From Diadema setosum (Eukaryota; Echinodermata; Echinoidea; Diadematoida; Diadematidae), in the NCBI RefSeq assembly GCF_964275005.1, contig NC_092692.1, forward strand, positions 14,267,584 through 14,331,583: 64,000 bases of DNA. Direction: 5' to 3'. Shown here piece by piece: positions 51,646 through 64,000 of this stretch (positions within the stretch are counted from its first letter, which is position 1; the number at the start of each line of letters is the position of its first letter). The notes under the pieces were generated by a model. The model worked only from the letters and a program-made list of their open reading frames with translations. It made no database searches and was not told the DNA's origin. A program made the position numbers and the translations under genes.

Positions 51646-51880
51646 TCCGTCTGTCTGTCACTCACTCGAGGGATGTCCATCGACAACTCACCCTTGCTGA
51701 CATCCCGAAGATTCTGTACAAACATGGTTTGACGATGAGTTTGATCGTCATTGTGGTAAGTGCGTTTGAAGGGGGGTGAGAAGATTCTTCAAATAAATAC
51801 TTTTAGTAGGGCCTAGTTGTTATTTTTTTATTTTTTTGTTCGTGGGGGGGGGGGTAAAATGGGCTGGGTCAGGAAACACA
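48036..51880. other. MAD1L1 upstream region, no gene supported
   Basis: The MAD1L1 promoter and leader exon should lie here. GC-richer patches occur at 49060-49420 and 50870-50950. A minus-strand sequence near 51690-51725 with a good context start codon is followed by a strong donor (AAGG then GTGAGT) and could be a leader exon, but nothing else supports it. A (GT)n tract lies at 51599-51642. Confidence 0.4.
51599..51642. repeat. (GT)n microsatellite
   Basis: Alternating GT of about 40 bp. Confidence 0.95.
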
Positions 51881-54800
51881 AAAAAGTACACTTAATGAAA
51901 TCAGTCATTCTCTTAAGTTCTAATTGAATCGAAGTTCATCTCAATCAACCGTTAAAAATGACAACGTCCATAGAGCTGTATTAGAGCTCTATGAGTACAT
52001 GCTCTTCTAATGCCTATGCGTTTACACGACGAGGCGATAGAGTTGTGAGGCGACATTATAGAGTGCGGTTTGGTCATATTGGTGAATTTACCGATGAACT
52101 TGCATTTTTAACATTGATTATTTTTAGTAGAATGACAAATAAAGCCCCTGGAGCCAAATTTCATGTCTTTTGAAGCGAATCGACCGTTAAAAGTGACAAC
52201 ATCTTAGTATCAAATGCTCTTCTAATGCCTATGCGTTATACACATAAAACGAGGCGACAGTAGAGTGTGGTGAGGCGACAGTAGAGTGCGGTTTGGTCAT
52301 ATTGGTGAATTTACCGATGAACTTGAATTTTTAACATTGATTATTTTAGTAGAGTGACAAATAAAGCCCCTGGAGCCGAAACTCATGTCTTTTGATGCGA
52401 TTCGACGCTTGAAAATGACAACATCTATAGTATTACGTGCTCTTCTAATGCCTATGCGTTATACACATAAAACGAGGCGACAGTAGAGTGTGGTGAGGCG
52501 ACAGTAGAGTGCGGTTTGGTCATATTGGTGAATTTAGCGATGAACTTCAATATTTAACATTAATTATTTTTAGTAGAGTGACAAATAAAACCCCTGGAGC
52601 CGAAACTCATGTCTTTTGAAGCGATTCGACCGTTAAAAGTGACAACATCTTAGTATCAAATGCTCTTCTAATGCCTATGCGTTATACACATAAAACGAGG
52701 CGACAGTAGAGTGTGGTGAGGCGACAGTAGAGTGCGGTTTGGTCATATTGGTGAATTTACCGATGAACTTGCATTTTTAACATCGATTATTTTTAGTAGA
52801 GTGACAAATAAAGCCCCTGGAGCCGAATCTCATGTCTTTTGAAGCGAATCGACCGTTAAAAGTGACAACATCTTAGTATCAAATGCTCTTCTAATGCCTA
52901 TGCGTTATACACATAAAACGAGGCGACAGTAGAGTGTGGTGAGGCGACAGTAGAGTGCGGTTTGGTCATATTGGTGAATTTACCGATGAACTTGAATTTT
53001 TAACATTGATTATTTTAGTAGAGTGACAAATAAAGCCCCTGGAGCCGAAACTCATGTCTTTTGATGCGATTCGACGCTTGAAAATGACAACATCTATAGT
53101 ATTACGTGCTCTTCTAATGCCTATGCGTTATACACATAAAACGAGGCGACAGTAGAGTGTGGTGAGGCGACAGTAGAGTGCGGTTTGGTCATATTGGTGA
53201 ATTTACCGATGGACTTGAATTTTTAACTTAAATTATTTTAAGTAGAGTAACAAAAAGAGCCCCTGGAGCCGAAACTCATGTCTTTTGATGCGATTCGACG
53301 CTTGAAAATGACAACATCTATAGTATTACGTGCTCTTCTAATGCCTATGCGTTATACACATAAAACGAGGCGACAGTAGAGTGTGGTGAGGCGACAGTAG
53401 AGTGCGGTTTGGTCATATTGGTGAATTTAGCGATGAACTTCAATATTTAACATTAATTATTTTTAGTAGAGTGACAAATAAAGCCCCTGGAGCCAAATCT
53501 CATGTCTTTTGAAGCGAATCGACCGTTAAAAGTGACAACATCTTAGTATCAAATGCTCTTCTAATGCCTATGCGTTATACACATAAAACGAGGCGACAGT
53601 AGAGTGTGGTGAGGCGACAGTAGAGTGCGGTTTGGTCATATTGGTGAATTTACCGATGAACTTGAATTTTTAACTTAAATTATTTTAGTAGAGTGACAAA
53701 TAAAGCCCCTGGAGCCGAAACTCATGTCTTTTGATGCGATTCGACGCTTGAAAATGACAACATCTATAGTATTACGTGCTCTTCTAATGCCTATGCGTTA
53801 TACACATAAAACGAGGCGACAGTAGAGTGTGGTGAGGCGACAGTAGAGTGCGGTTTGGTCATATTGGTGAATTTACCGATGAACTTGCATTTTTAACATT
53901 TATTATTTTAGTAGAGTGACAAATAAAGCCCCTGGAGCCAAATCTCATGTCTTTTGAAGCGAATCGACCGTTAAAAGTGACAACATCTTAGTATCAAATG
54001 CCCTTCTAATGCCTTTCAGTAGAGTGTGGTGAGGCGACAGTAGAGTGCGGTTTGGTCATTGGTGAATTTACCGATGAACTTGAATTTTTAACTTAAATTA
54101 TTTTAAGTAGAGTAACAAAAAGAGCCCCTGGAGCCGAAACTCATGTCTTTTGATGCGATTCGACGCTTGAAAATGACAACATCTATAGTATTACGTGCTC
54201 TTCTAATGCCTATGCGTTATACACATAAAACGAGGCGACAGTAGAGTGTGGTGAGGCGACAGTAGAGTGCGGTTTGGTCATATTGGTGAATTTACCGATG
54301 AACTTGAATTTCTAACTTAAATTATTTTAAGTAGAGTAACAAAAAGAGCCCCTGGAGCCGAAACTCATGTCTTTTGATGCGATTCGACGCTTGAAAATGA
54401 CAACATCTATAGTATTACGTGCTCTTCTATTGCCTATGCGTTATACACATAAAACGAGGCGACAGTAGAGTGTGGTGAGGCGACAGTAGAGTGCGGTTTG
54501 GTCATATTGGTGAATTTAGAGATGAACTTCAATATTTAACATTAATTATTTTTAGTAGAGTGACAAATAAAACCCCTGGAGCCGAAACTCATGTCTTTTG
54601 AAGCGAATCGACCGTTAAAAGTGACAACATCTTAGTATCAAATGCTCTTCTAATGCCTATGCGTTATACACATAAAACGAGGCGACAGTAGAGTGTGGTG
54701 AGGCGACAGTAGAGTGCGGTTTGGTCATATTGGTGAATTTACCGATGAACTTGCATTTTTAACATCGATTATTTTTAGTTGAGTGACAAATAAAGCCCCT

Positions 54801-57240
54801 GGAGCCGAATCTCATGTCGTTTGAAGCGAATCGACCGTTAAAAGTGACAACATCTTAGTATCAAATGCTCTTCATCTAATGCCTATGCGTTATACACATA
54901 AAACGAGGCGACAGTAGAGTGTGGTGAGGCGACAGTAGAGTGCGGTTTGGTCATATTGGTGAATTTAGCGATGAACTTCAATTGTTAACGTTTATTATTT
55001 TTAGTAGAGTGACAAATAAAGCCCCTGGAGCCAAATCTCATGTCTTTTGAAGCGAATCGACCGTTAAAAGTGACAACATCTTAGTATCAAATGCTCTTCT
55101 AATGCCTATGCGTTATACACATAAAACGAGGCGACAGTAGAGTGTGGTGAGGCGACAGTAGAGTGCGGTTTGGTCATATTGGTGAATTTACCGATGAACT
55201 TCAATTTTTAGCTTAAATTATTTTAAGTAGAGTAACAAACAGACCCCCTGGAGCCGAAACTCGTGTCTTTTGATGCGATTCGACGCTTGAAAATGACAAC
55301 ATCTATAGTATTACGTGCTCTTCTAATGCCTATGCGTTATACACATAAAACGAGGCGACAGTAGAGTGTGGTGAGGCGACAGTAGAGTGCGGTTTGGTCA
55401 TATTGGTGAATTTACCGATGAACTTGCATTTTTAACATTTATTATTTTAGTAGAGTGACAAATAAAGCCCCTGGAGCAAAATCTCATGTCTTTTGAAGCG
55501 AATCGACCGTTAAAAGTGACAACATCTTAGTATCAAATGCTCTTCTAATGCCTATGCGTTATACACATAAAACGAGGCGACAGTAGAGTGTGGTGAGGCG
55601 ACAGTAGAGTGCGGTTTGGTCATATTGGTGAATTTACCGATGAACTTGAATTTTTAACTTAAATTATTTTAAGTAGGGTAACAAACAGACCCCCTGGAGC
55701 CGAAACTCATGTCTTTTGATGCGATTCGACGCTTGAAAATGACAATATCTATAGTATTACGTGCTCTTCTAATGCCTATGCGTTATACACATAAAACGAG
55801 GCGACAGTAGAGTGTGGTGAGGCGACAGTACAGTGCGGTTTGGTCATATTGGTGAATTTAGCGATGAACTTCAATTTTTAACATTAATTATTTTTAGTAG
55901 TGTGACAAATAAAGCCCCTGGAGCCGAAACTCATGACTTTTGGAGCGATTCGACCGTTAAAAGTGACAACATCTTAGTATTAAATGTTCTTCTAATGCCT
56001 ATGCGTTATACACATAAAACGAGGCGACAGTAGAGTGCGGTTTGGTCATATTGGTGAATTTACCGATGAACTTGAATTTTTAACTTAAATTATTTTAAGT
56101 AGAGTAACAAACAGACCCCCTGGAGCCGAAACTCGTGTCTTTTGATGCGATTCGACGCTTGAAAATGACAACATCTATAGTATTACGTGCTCTTCTAATG
56201 CCTATGCGTTATACACATAAAACGAGGGGACAGTAGAGTGTGGTGAGGCGACAGTAGAGTGCGGTTTGGTCATTGGTGAATTTACCGATGAACTTGCATT
56301 TTTAACTTAAATTATTTTAAGTAGAGTAACAAAAAGAGCCCCTGGAGCCGAAACTCATGTCTTTTGATGCGATTCGACGCTTGAAAATGACAACATCTAT
56401 AGTATTACGTGCTCTTCTATTGCCTATGCGTTATACACATAAAACGAGGCGACAGTAGAGTGTGGTGAGGCGACAGTAGAGTGCGGTTTGGTCATATTGG
56501 TGAATTTAGCGATGAACTTCAATTTTTAACATTAATTATTTTTAGTAGAGTGACAAATAAAGCCCCTGGAGCCGAAACTCATGTCTTTTGGAGCGATTCG
56601 ACCGTTAAAAGTGACAACATCTTAGTATTAAATGTTCTTCTAATGCCTATGAGTTATACACATATAACGAGGCGACAGTAGAGTGTGGTGAGGCGACAGT
56701 AGAGTGCGGTTTGGTCATATTGGTGAATTTACCGATGAACTTGAATTTTTAACTTAAATTATTTTCAGTAGAGTAACAAACAGAGCCCCTGGAGCCGAAC
56801 TCATGTCTTTTGATGCGATTTGACCCTTGAAAATAACAATATCTTAGTATTAAGTGCTCTTCTAATGCCTATGTGTTATAAAAAGGCGACAGTAGACCGA
56901 GGTTTGGCGACCACTAAAATTGGATTTACAACAAAATATTTTGATAATAAAGTGACGAACTAAACTCTGGTGTTTTGATGTGATTTTAGCATAAAAAATG
57001 ACTATCATGTTAGTATAATTGTTCTTCCAATGCTTGTGTTGTACTCTCAAAAACCAGGCGACAGTATAGGAGTGCTTTGAGGCGACTGTAGACTGAGGAT
57101 TTTGGTAATATTTGTGACATTGCCAATGAAAATGATATTTCTGTATGAATTACTTTATGTATAAAATGACAGACAAAGAACCCAGAGAAAAATGACAACA
57201 TCCTGTATTTTTTTTTATAGATTGTTCTTCCAATGTCAAT
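51880..57240. repeat. 223-bp satellite array with two monomer subtypes
   Basis: About 22 close copies spaced 223 bp apart (the word GTGCGGTTTGGTCAT ends a repeat register at 52080, 52303, 52526, 52749, 52972 and 53195), with a few shortened units near 54000 and 56000-56270. Each unit contains an internal doubling of GAGGCGACAGTAGAGTG. Two subtypes are mixed: one with GAATCGACCGTTAAAAGTG and CTTAGTATCAAATG, the other with GATTCGACGCTTGAAAATG and CTATAGTATTACGTG. Units at both edges (about 51880-52000 and 56880-57240) are strongly diverged, as expected of a tandem array with unequal exchange. Confidence 0.92.
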
Positions 57241-57253
57241 GTTTTGTACATAA

Positions 57254-57306
57254 TGCACACACACACACACAAACACACGCACACATATATATATATATAT
57301 ATATAT
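57254..57306. repeat. (CA)n / (TA)n microsatellite
   Basis: CA repeats passing into TA repeats just beyond the diverged right edge of the satellite. Confidence 0.9.
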
Positions 57307-58189
57307 GTTTACATAAGAATCATGTAACAAATATGATTCAGAGTTTCTTCAAAACTAAAAATAAATTGAGAAAAAATTGAAGATGCACTGCCTTAGAAGT
57401 GGATTCTGCTCTATGCACACTCATCGATGGTTTGCAGTCAACCCTTCACACTACTTCTGTTACTGATTTCTTTCCGTGCAAACAATGGCTGAAGGGAAAA
57501 TCCAGTCGAAATATACATTAGTTTCAGAATAAAGAGTACAACATTATGTGTATAACAGTGAAATTCTGATCAAAACGGAAGAAAAACAATGAAGTTGTGA
57601 CATTTTGAAATTTCGCTAATTTCTCACGAAAGAGTTCTTGAACAGTCTTTATGAATAAACAAATGGCAAAATGAGCATGCCTTCCCCTCACAACTTTCCA
57701 TATTATTTGTAAATATGGACAAACTTCCCGTTTAAAACGCATTTATGCCCAAAGCTGAAATCCTGATATACCCATCTGATAACTATTCTGAAGTTATTCA
57801 ACACGGAATAACATCATGTTTGAGATTTCACTGACGGAAGCATTGAATTTTCACTTTTTTTTTTACACAATCAGTAGAAACTGTGAGGTTGTAACATGGT
57901 TATATAACTCATTTACATAATGTCCACTGTACAAGAACTGTTTTGCAGAAATTAGCAAAACTTCAACATTTCATAACTTCTTAATTTTTCATCAGTTTTC
58001 AGTCAAATTTCTACTGTTGAACTTGTAAGACTTTACTTTTTTTTTTATTAAACTACTTACTTTTGGAATGGATCCTGAAATCCATAGGAACTCTCATACT
58101 AAAGAATGCAAACACAAGAGCAAGGTTTCAACTGTTTCTTATACCAGGCCTCAGACTTCTGTATTTGTAAAAAAATAAAAAAGAAAGTA

Positions 58190-60600
58190 GCTAAAATGTT
58201 ACCAGGACACAAGTTTTTGCTTGTCATAGAGAAGTCTTACACATCTTAACTTCACAATAATAACATGAAACATATTTCCCCTGAATTGTCGACTAGCTGG
58301 AGAAAAACATGAAGTTGCAAGACCTTGTTGATTTGCACCATAATGTACTCGTACCATGGTAGCATACTGTCTGCTACTCATAATAATCTGACCTGCACAA
58401 CTTTGCAGAATGGAAGCATGTTATATACAAACTTGTGATGCACTTGTGCCACTCTTAATGCTTTGTGGCCCACGTTGACACACCATTCTTGCTCTCATAC
58501 TTTTGCATCAGAAAACAAAATAACTGAAATTATTTTACTCGGTACATGTCTTTGGCTTGTCTAAAAAAAGTCTTACATAACTTTACTTCACAATAATCAC
58601 TTGAAACATACTTCCTCTTAATTGTCTTGTAAATACTTTGTGGGCCACATTGACAGAACAGGCTTATTTTAGATGTTGTGAGCAAAATGTCGTAATTACA
58701 AAAAGAATAGCATACATCGTAGTCATAATTGTACAAAAGAAGGTTGAAAAAGAAGAAAGAGATAGATAGAGATGTACACCCAATGACCAATTCGTTGAAA
58801 ATTCAATCAAAACAAGATGCGAACATAATATGTGATTTCAGAAGTTTTTTAAATGTTTCAATGGTCTCTGCTGATCGGATCCTCAGTGGAAGAGCGTTCC
58901 AGAGAGATGGGGCTGCAGCAACAAAGGCTTTTTCTCCGAGAGTGGAGATTGTTCTTTTAACCGTTAATTGTTTATTATTACATGAACGGAGATTTCTGCC
59001 AGGGACGTATTCTGAAACAAGGTTTTGCAAATATTTTGGAGCTGAAGAATGTAATACTTTCCATGTATGAAGAAAAATTCTAAACTCTATCCTCTTGGAT
59101 ACTTATAGCCAGTGAAGATTTTTTAGAACTGGGGTAATGCTGGAGAAGCAAGATGTTCCACTGAGGACCCGAGCAGCAGAGTTCTGAGCACGCTGTAGTT
59201 TGGCCAGTTGGTAAGATGAAGCCTTGAACAATAATGCATTTCCATAATCAATACGAGATAAAACATACGAATGAATAACAGAGGCTGCAACTTTGTTTTA
59301 TAAGGATTTCCTGATACTTATGTGAATATTAGTTGCAAATATACAGATCGACATGTGTTTGTAATGTGCGTCGCCATTGATATTTCATGGTCAAAATAAA
59401 CTCCCAGATTCCTACAATTTGATACAGATTGTACATTGACACGTCCAATTCGTAATGATTGACTACGGACCTTTGCTGGCAGATGTTCTGATGCAATTAT
59501 CATGAATTCACTTTTGCCATCATTCAGTTTGAGTTTGGTCCGTATCATCCAAGCTGTCATATCATTAATACATGCTTCAAGTCTATGTCTGGTAGAGGCC
59601 TCACTTAAAGGATCAGATGGATCGAATAATCACATGAAACATACTTCGTATGAATTTTCTGGTAACTGGAGACAACTACCAAGCTGGAAGACCTTGTTGA
59701 TTTTGCAGCATAATATACTCTTACCATGGGAGCATACTGTCTGCTACTCATTAGAATCTGACCTATAGGGCCTACTGCACAACTTTGCAGAATATAAGCA
59801 TGTTATAAACAAAACTAATGGTGATGCACTTGTGCCACTCTTAATGCTTTGTGGCCTATGTTGACACACCATTCCTGCTCTCAAACTTTTGCAGTGGAAG
59901 AAAAAAAAAACAATAACTGAAATCATGTTCTGGGTACCTGTCCTTGGCTTGTCATAAAGAGGTCTTGCACAACCTAATTTCAAAATAATCACATGAAACA
60001 TATTTCCTCTGAATTGTCTACTACCTAGATACAAATATCAAGTTGCAAGACCTTGTTGAATTTGCACCATAATAAACTCTTACCATAGTAGCATACTGTC
60101 TGTTACTCATAAGAATCTGACCGGAATGCAAGCATGTTGAATACAAACATTAACTGGTGATGCACTTGTGCCACTCTTAATGCTTTGTGGTCAAAGCTTG
60201 CAAACCATTCTTGCTTTTATCCTTTTGCACTGGAGAAAACAATAACTGAAATCATGTTACTGTTAACATGCTTTTGGCTTGTCATAAATAAGTCTTACAC
60301 ATCTTATTTTCAAAATAATCACATGAAACATATTTCGTCGGAATTGTCTATACTAGCTGGAGACAAATATCAAGTTGCAAGACCTTGTTGATTTTGCACC
60401 ATTATATACTCTTACCATGGTAGCATACTGTCTGCTAATCACAAGAATCTGACCTATACTGCACAACTTTGCATACAGAATGTACGGTAAGCATGTTATA
60501 AACAAACTGGTGATGCACTTGTGCCACTCTCAATGCTTTGTGGCCCATGGTGACGCATCATTCCTACTCTCATACTTTTGCATTGGAAAAAAAAAAAAAC
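58190..60600. repeat. Tandem array of about 330-360 bp units
   Basis: The word GCATACTGTCTGC or a close variant recurs at 58362, 59732, 60090 and 60423. The last intervals are 358 and 333 bp, and a shortened unit lies at about 58530-58665. Shared words include 'ggcttgtcataaa', 'atcacatgaaacata' and 'ctagctggagacaa'. The large first interval is explained by a LINE fragment inserted at about 58690-59620. Confidence 0.8.
58690..59620 (-). mobile_element. 5'-truncated LINE fragment (CR1/L2-like reverse transcriptase end)
   Basis: On the minus strand, 59318-59560 encodes a reverse-transcriptase segment (KLKLNDGKSEFMI, CRNLGVYFDHEISMATHI). Further along, 58803-59030 encodes the C-terminal part (VPGRNLRS, GEKAFVAAAPSLWNALPLRI). 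These are characteristic of the end of LINE ORF2 in CR1/L2-type elements. The two parts lie in different frames with stops between them and the 5' part is absent, so the copy is dead. It interrupts the tandem array of 330-bp units. Confidence 0.8.
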
Positions 60601-63014
60601 CTGACATAAAATTTACATAACAGCAAAGCTAGCACTCTTCTATGACTTTGAGCTGCAACAGTTTTAGGATAAATCAATTGGTGCTATAGTTGAAGAGTGT
60701 ATAGTTGTATTTCTTTCAAGTGGGATTTCTGAAAAATGTGATAGCGTGCAAGCACATGTGGCAGTAAAAACTAGGGGAATCAGACTTTTAAACATAATTC
60801 AAGCACATTGACACAGACATTTTGTGGTGCCAGTTTTGGGGGTCATATGGCTCAAATCTGCGGAAAGATAATACGAGTACACCACAGTACTTTGCGTCTG
60901 TGCTTCTTAGGGAAAGCTGATTTACATTTACAAGCCATATGGAAATTTTGACAGAGTACGCGAAAGACACAGATCAGGACAATGGCAGCTATGATGGAAA
61001 ATGATTTCTATGTATCGTTTGTGCTACATGGGCAAGAGAAATACCCAGTTCTTAAAAAGAATCTCAGTAGTGCCCAGAAAGCCATTTCTTACACTTATAA
61101 ACAATATGGCCACCAAATAATACTTCTTTTTAATCTTCATGAATCGTTACCAACAATTCCTTGAAAGAACTGAAAATTGCAAGGCAAAAGAGATTTTATC
61201 CCATGCATGATGAGAAGGCCTGTACATCCAGTGTAGACAAACTGTTCATTGAGTGTTGATGAAAGTTTAAAGAATATAAGGTACAAGGTCAATGAATGAA
61301 TAAGTGAATAAAATATATGAAATAATTTGTTTGTAAATAAGGGTAATTGAGAGGGTAAACTACTGATTTGATTGAAGATTTTATAAGGTCTTAACTACGT
61401 GCATTAACGGGACGAATGAATCTACAACTTCTAAAAGATCTCACGAAAACAGGTAACAGCATGATTAATACTTATCTTATCTCATTTGTATACTGGATCT
61501 CCATCCTTTTTTACTTATTTTGTTTTCATTATTTTGTCTAATACTATATACTTGACTTAAATACTGTTCAGGTGCTCCTTACTAACCATGAAGGGTTACA
61601 AGAAAAAATCTGATTACATGTTTCTCACAAGCATGTTGCAGCCAAATATGCAAATTAGTAACTTCAGAAAGGAATGTCCTAAATGGTATATGTGCACATT
61701 TTCAGAACAGGCATTTAGTGATAGTTTGATGAAAATCATCTATGCTTTTATAACAAATGCATTTGCATTTACTGTTTTGTGTTATGGGGACTTGGGCGAT
61801 CGAGGGGTTAAGCTTGGGCACATAATTCTATGTGTAAAATTTTCACTTAGACTTTAGGGCCATGTCTCCTTTATCAATTCCATTGCATTTCATGGAAGTA
61901 TGAGTATGAACAACTGTATAAAGGCATGTACAAATGCATTCATATCAGGATAAAGTCTCTATCAATTACATTAAACATTCACTGAAAATAAAAGGATCTT
62001 GATATACAGCCAGGAAGACATTTACTGGCATGCACGTGCCTATGGTATTTTGACATGATATACTACATATTTCCTATAATAAGATGGTTGGAGAAGATGT
62101 ATTTCTGAAATTGCAATCTATGCTGATTCAGCCGCCATTTTGCATACACAATTATGATTTTATGATTTGGTATACTAATTTTGGGCAGAAGAGACTGTTT
62201 CCCCAAGTTATCTTTACAAGATTGAAATGTCATTATGACCTTAATGCAAGCCTTTTTCAAGAAATCCCACTTGGTAGAATAATGCATTATAATATATATA
62301 CTTGGAGAACTGATGTCTCCATCCAGAATGATTATGTGACATAATGTGACCATGCATCACAAAACCAACAAAACGTTGCCAGACATTGATTTTAGTTAAG
62401 GGCAGATTCTTAAAGAGCGGACTCTAAGCTTTAAAATGATGTATCACACAATTCAAATGGACTCCCCTAACCTATCTAAATACTAGAACGAAAACACACA
62501 CTCTGGAAAAGTGTGAATTGAGAAAAGAGGGTCTATTCAAGCACTTAATCTTTACCAAGCCGTGCTAGCTGTGCAATGAATGTAAACCACTGGAGCTACC
62601 ACAATGAAGGGATTATCAGATTAAGCTGAAATTGAGCATGCTCCTTTAACATATTCTATGCATGTTTAATGTCAACTTTCAAGTCAGTAGACTTATCGTT
62701 TCAAAAGTTATTAGACTTAAAAGTAAAGAGTGTGTAAATAATTTCAAGAAATGAAAAGGGGACATACCTGATCGTTCTACTCTCCCTCCAAAAAGGTTGA
62801 AGAAAAACTGCTGAAAACACAATTTCACATTCATGTTATGATCCCAAACTAAAGAATTATGTAGAAGGATAGCTCTTTCAGCAAATATGAAACACACAAG
62901 ATTGACTCAGTTGACCCATTTCCCCTTTCAAGAGTCCTCACGTAAAATCAAGTGTATGACTTTTTTTTTTTTGTGATGCACGGTCACATGTGGAAGATGG
63001 TCCTCTATATTCAC
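60600..63014. other. No gene supported
   Basis: Scattered open frames show no family resemblance. A minus-strand segment at about 62766-62812 is bounded by an acceptor-like TTTTCAG and a donor-like CAG/GTATGT and could be a small exon, but it could not be joined in phase to the PHD exon at 63015-63266. Confidence 0.4.
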
Positions 63015-63266
63015 CTACTCATACTGTGCCTTACACACAGGGCATACAAAGTCACCCTTTGGAGGTCTGCAGATGTCAACAAATATGGGGTGACACCACC
63101 TCCCACACACCTCACTTGGCTCACAACAAACCCAGTCTGCTGGCAGAGGGGGCTTGCTGCACCCCACAGCATCACAGATTCGTCTTTGCTTGGGTGGTTT
63201 CACTGCTGCTGCCAGTAATGCCCTTAGTACATATCCCTCATTTTTCTTGCATGTACCTGACCAAGG
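63015..63266 (-). CDS. Probable terminal exon of a PHD-type zinc-finger gene (partial)
   Basis: Reading from an acceptor-like CTAG at 63267, an 84-codon frame runs to TAG at 63015. It encodes a Cys-rich segment: C-X4-C, then ADWVCCEPSEVCGRWCHPIF, then a DFVCPVC pair. The spacing and the W-V-x-C ... C-x-x-W-x-H ... C-P-x-C pattern fit a PHD finger, a zinc fold that usually reads histone tails or acts in chromatin proteins. The finger would sit at the extreme C-terminus. The rest of the gene lies beyond the right edge. A domesticated or active transposon origin is possible, since PHD-like fingers with this spacing also occur in invertebrate repeat families; I cannot decide from this exon. Confidence 0.5.
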   Translation of the reverse strand, partial: PWSGTCKKNEGYVLRALLAAAVKPPKQRRICDAVGCSKPPLPADWVCCEPSEVCGRWCHPIFVDICRPPKGDFVCPVCKAQYE

Positions 63267-64000
63267 CTAGCTGGATTCAGACCTCTTGTGATCGCTAATG
63301 CGTTCTAAAGACAAAGACAAATAATAATAATATTAATAACAATAATGATAATAAAAATAATAATGATAATAATTAATGAACATAACTATGTATGTATATA
63401 TGTTTGTTTGTTTGTGTGTTTATAGATATATACACACACATATACACATATATACGTACATTCATTAACACTTATGTGAGTAAAGAAATACGTAACCAAT
63501 CACGTGTACTATTACATCTAATTAGGAAATACAATCATAAACATATTCCTAAAAAAGAGTCAGGAGACTGGCTCAACAAATGTGATAATATCAATAAGCA
63601 AACTTGGAACATCAACATGCTGAAACATGTAAAATTCAGATTCTAGTGTATGAAATCTATATGTGAATGTCTTATTATAGTAAACTAGTATTGATAAGAT
63701 ATCAACATGAAATCATCAAGCTCGTCTACCTGGTTTTAAAGGACCATTAACAAAGCTGTTGTAAGTAAAAGATGAAGTGGATCTGTAATTGACGTTGTCA
63801 AAGTAATAAATGTCATTACTGCAGACACATAACACTAAGATTTCATGTTCTAGACTGACCTTGTAAGAAAATAGCAACACAGCATTCAGAGGAAATATTC
63901 ATTTCAACTCCCAAAAGACAGGTCAGTTCAACTGTCACACAGACAGAAAGACAGACAAAAGGACAGACAGAAGGACAACCTGAAAATATATAATGCCTCA
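63267..64000. other. Intronic or flanking sequence with simple repeats
   Basis: An AAT/AATAAT-rich tract lies at 63320-63375, a TG/TA tract at 63388-63465 and an AGACAGA-rich tract at 63935-63980. No further exon of the PHD gene is recognised before the window ends. Confidence 0.5.

Noticed and set aside
51690-51725. Start codon plus strong donor as the first exon of a new gene (MFVQNLRDVSK)
   Set aside because: Joining to the MAD1L1 start exon would be out of frame and no other in-phase exon was found. At best it is a leader exon; kept only as a remark.
51991-56681. Recurrent short frames in the satellite (RFGHIGEF type)
   Set aside because: The 223-bp period is not a multiple of three and stops break every long frame; non-coding.

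Overview
The window is animal nuclear DNA: AT-rich, with split genes carrying ordinary GT-AG introns and a dense load of short DNA transposons, tRNA-derived SINEs and satellites. The repeat types, the frequent TAGGCCTA-like words and the MAD1 sequence suggest a marine invertebrate deuterostome such as an echinoderm. That placement is an inference; no rRNA or mitochondrial marker is present.

Three gene signals are visible, all on the minus strand. (1) At 5003-10156 an eight-exon gene gives one continuous 478-residue frame: signal peptide, four-cysteine N-terminal segment, one EGF domain, Ser/Thr-rich hinge and a six-bladed YWTD beta-propeller. I do not recognise a named orthologue. (2) At 21602-47402 (5' UTR to 47454) lies complete MAD1L1, the spindle-checkpoint protein MAD1. 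Its 15 coding exons join in phase into 711 residues (human: 718), with the start, MAD2-interaction motif, RLK motif and C-terminal domain all recognisable. (3) At 63015-63266 lies what looks like the last coding exon of a PHD-finger gene that continues past the right edge.

Layout: 1-5000 holds an inverted tRNA-SINE dimer, a TTAA-flanked MITE and a GC-rich TAA-flanked element downstream of the EGF/YWTD gene. 10.2-18.5 kb is non-coding, with simple repeats, a hAT-like MITE, a TTAA-flanked piggyBac-like element, two more copies of the first MITE and a second inverted tRNA-SINE composite. 18.5-21.6 kb is the presumed MAD1L1 3' UTR and flank. MAD1L1 introns carry a pogo-like element (24308-26444), a 2.8 kb element with eight copies of one 14-mer (about 31050-33825), SINE insertions and, in the second intron, three DNA transposons nested inside each other (40783-45846), the middle one filled by a 71-bp minisatellite with higher-order structure. 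47.5-51.9 kb is the MAD1L1 upstream region. 51.9-57.2 kb is a 223-bp satellite array, 58.2-60.6 kb a roughly 330-bp tandem array interrupted by a 5'-truncated LINE, and 60.6-63 kb shows no gene I can support.

The two full genes have unrelated roles (an extracellular propeller protein and a kinetochore checkpoint protein) and are simply neighbours. The most unusual material is in the repeats: tRNA-SINE units joined as inverted pairs inside one target-site duplication, the nested transposon with its minisatellite, and the 14-mer element. No protein-coding system beyond the genes above was found.
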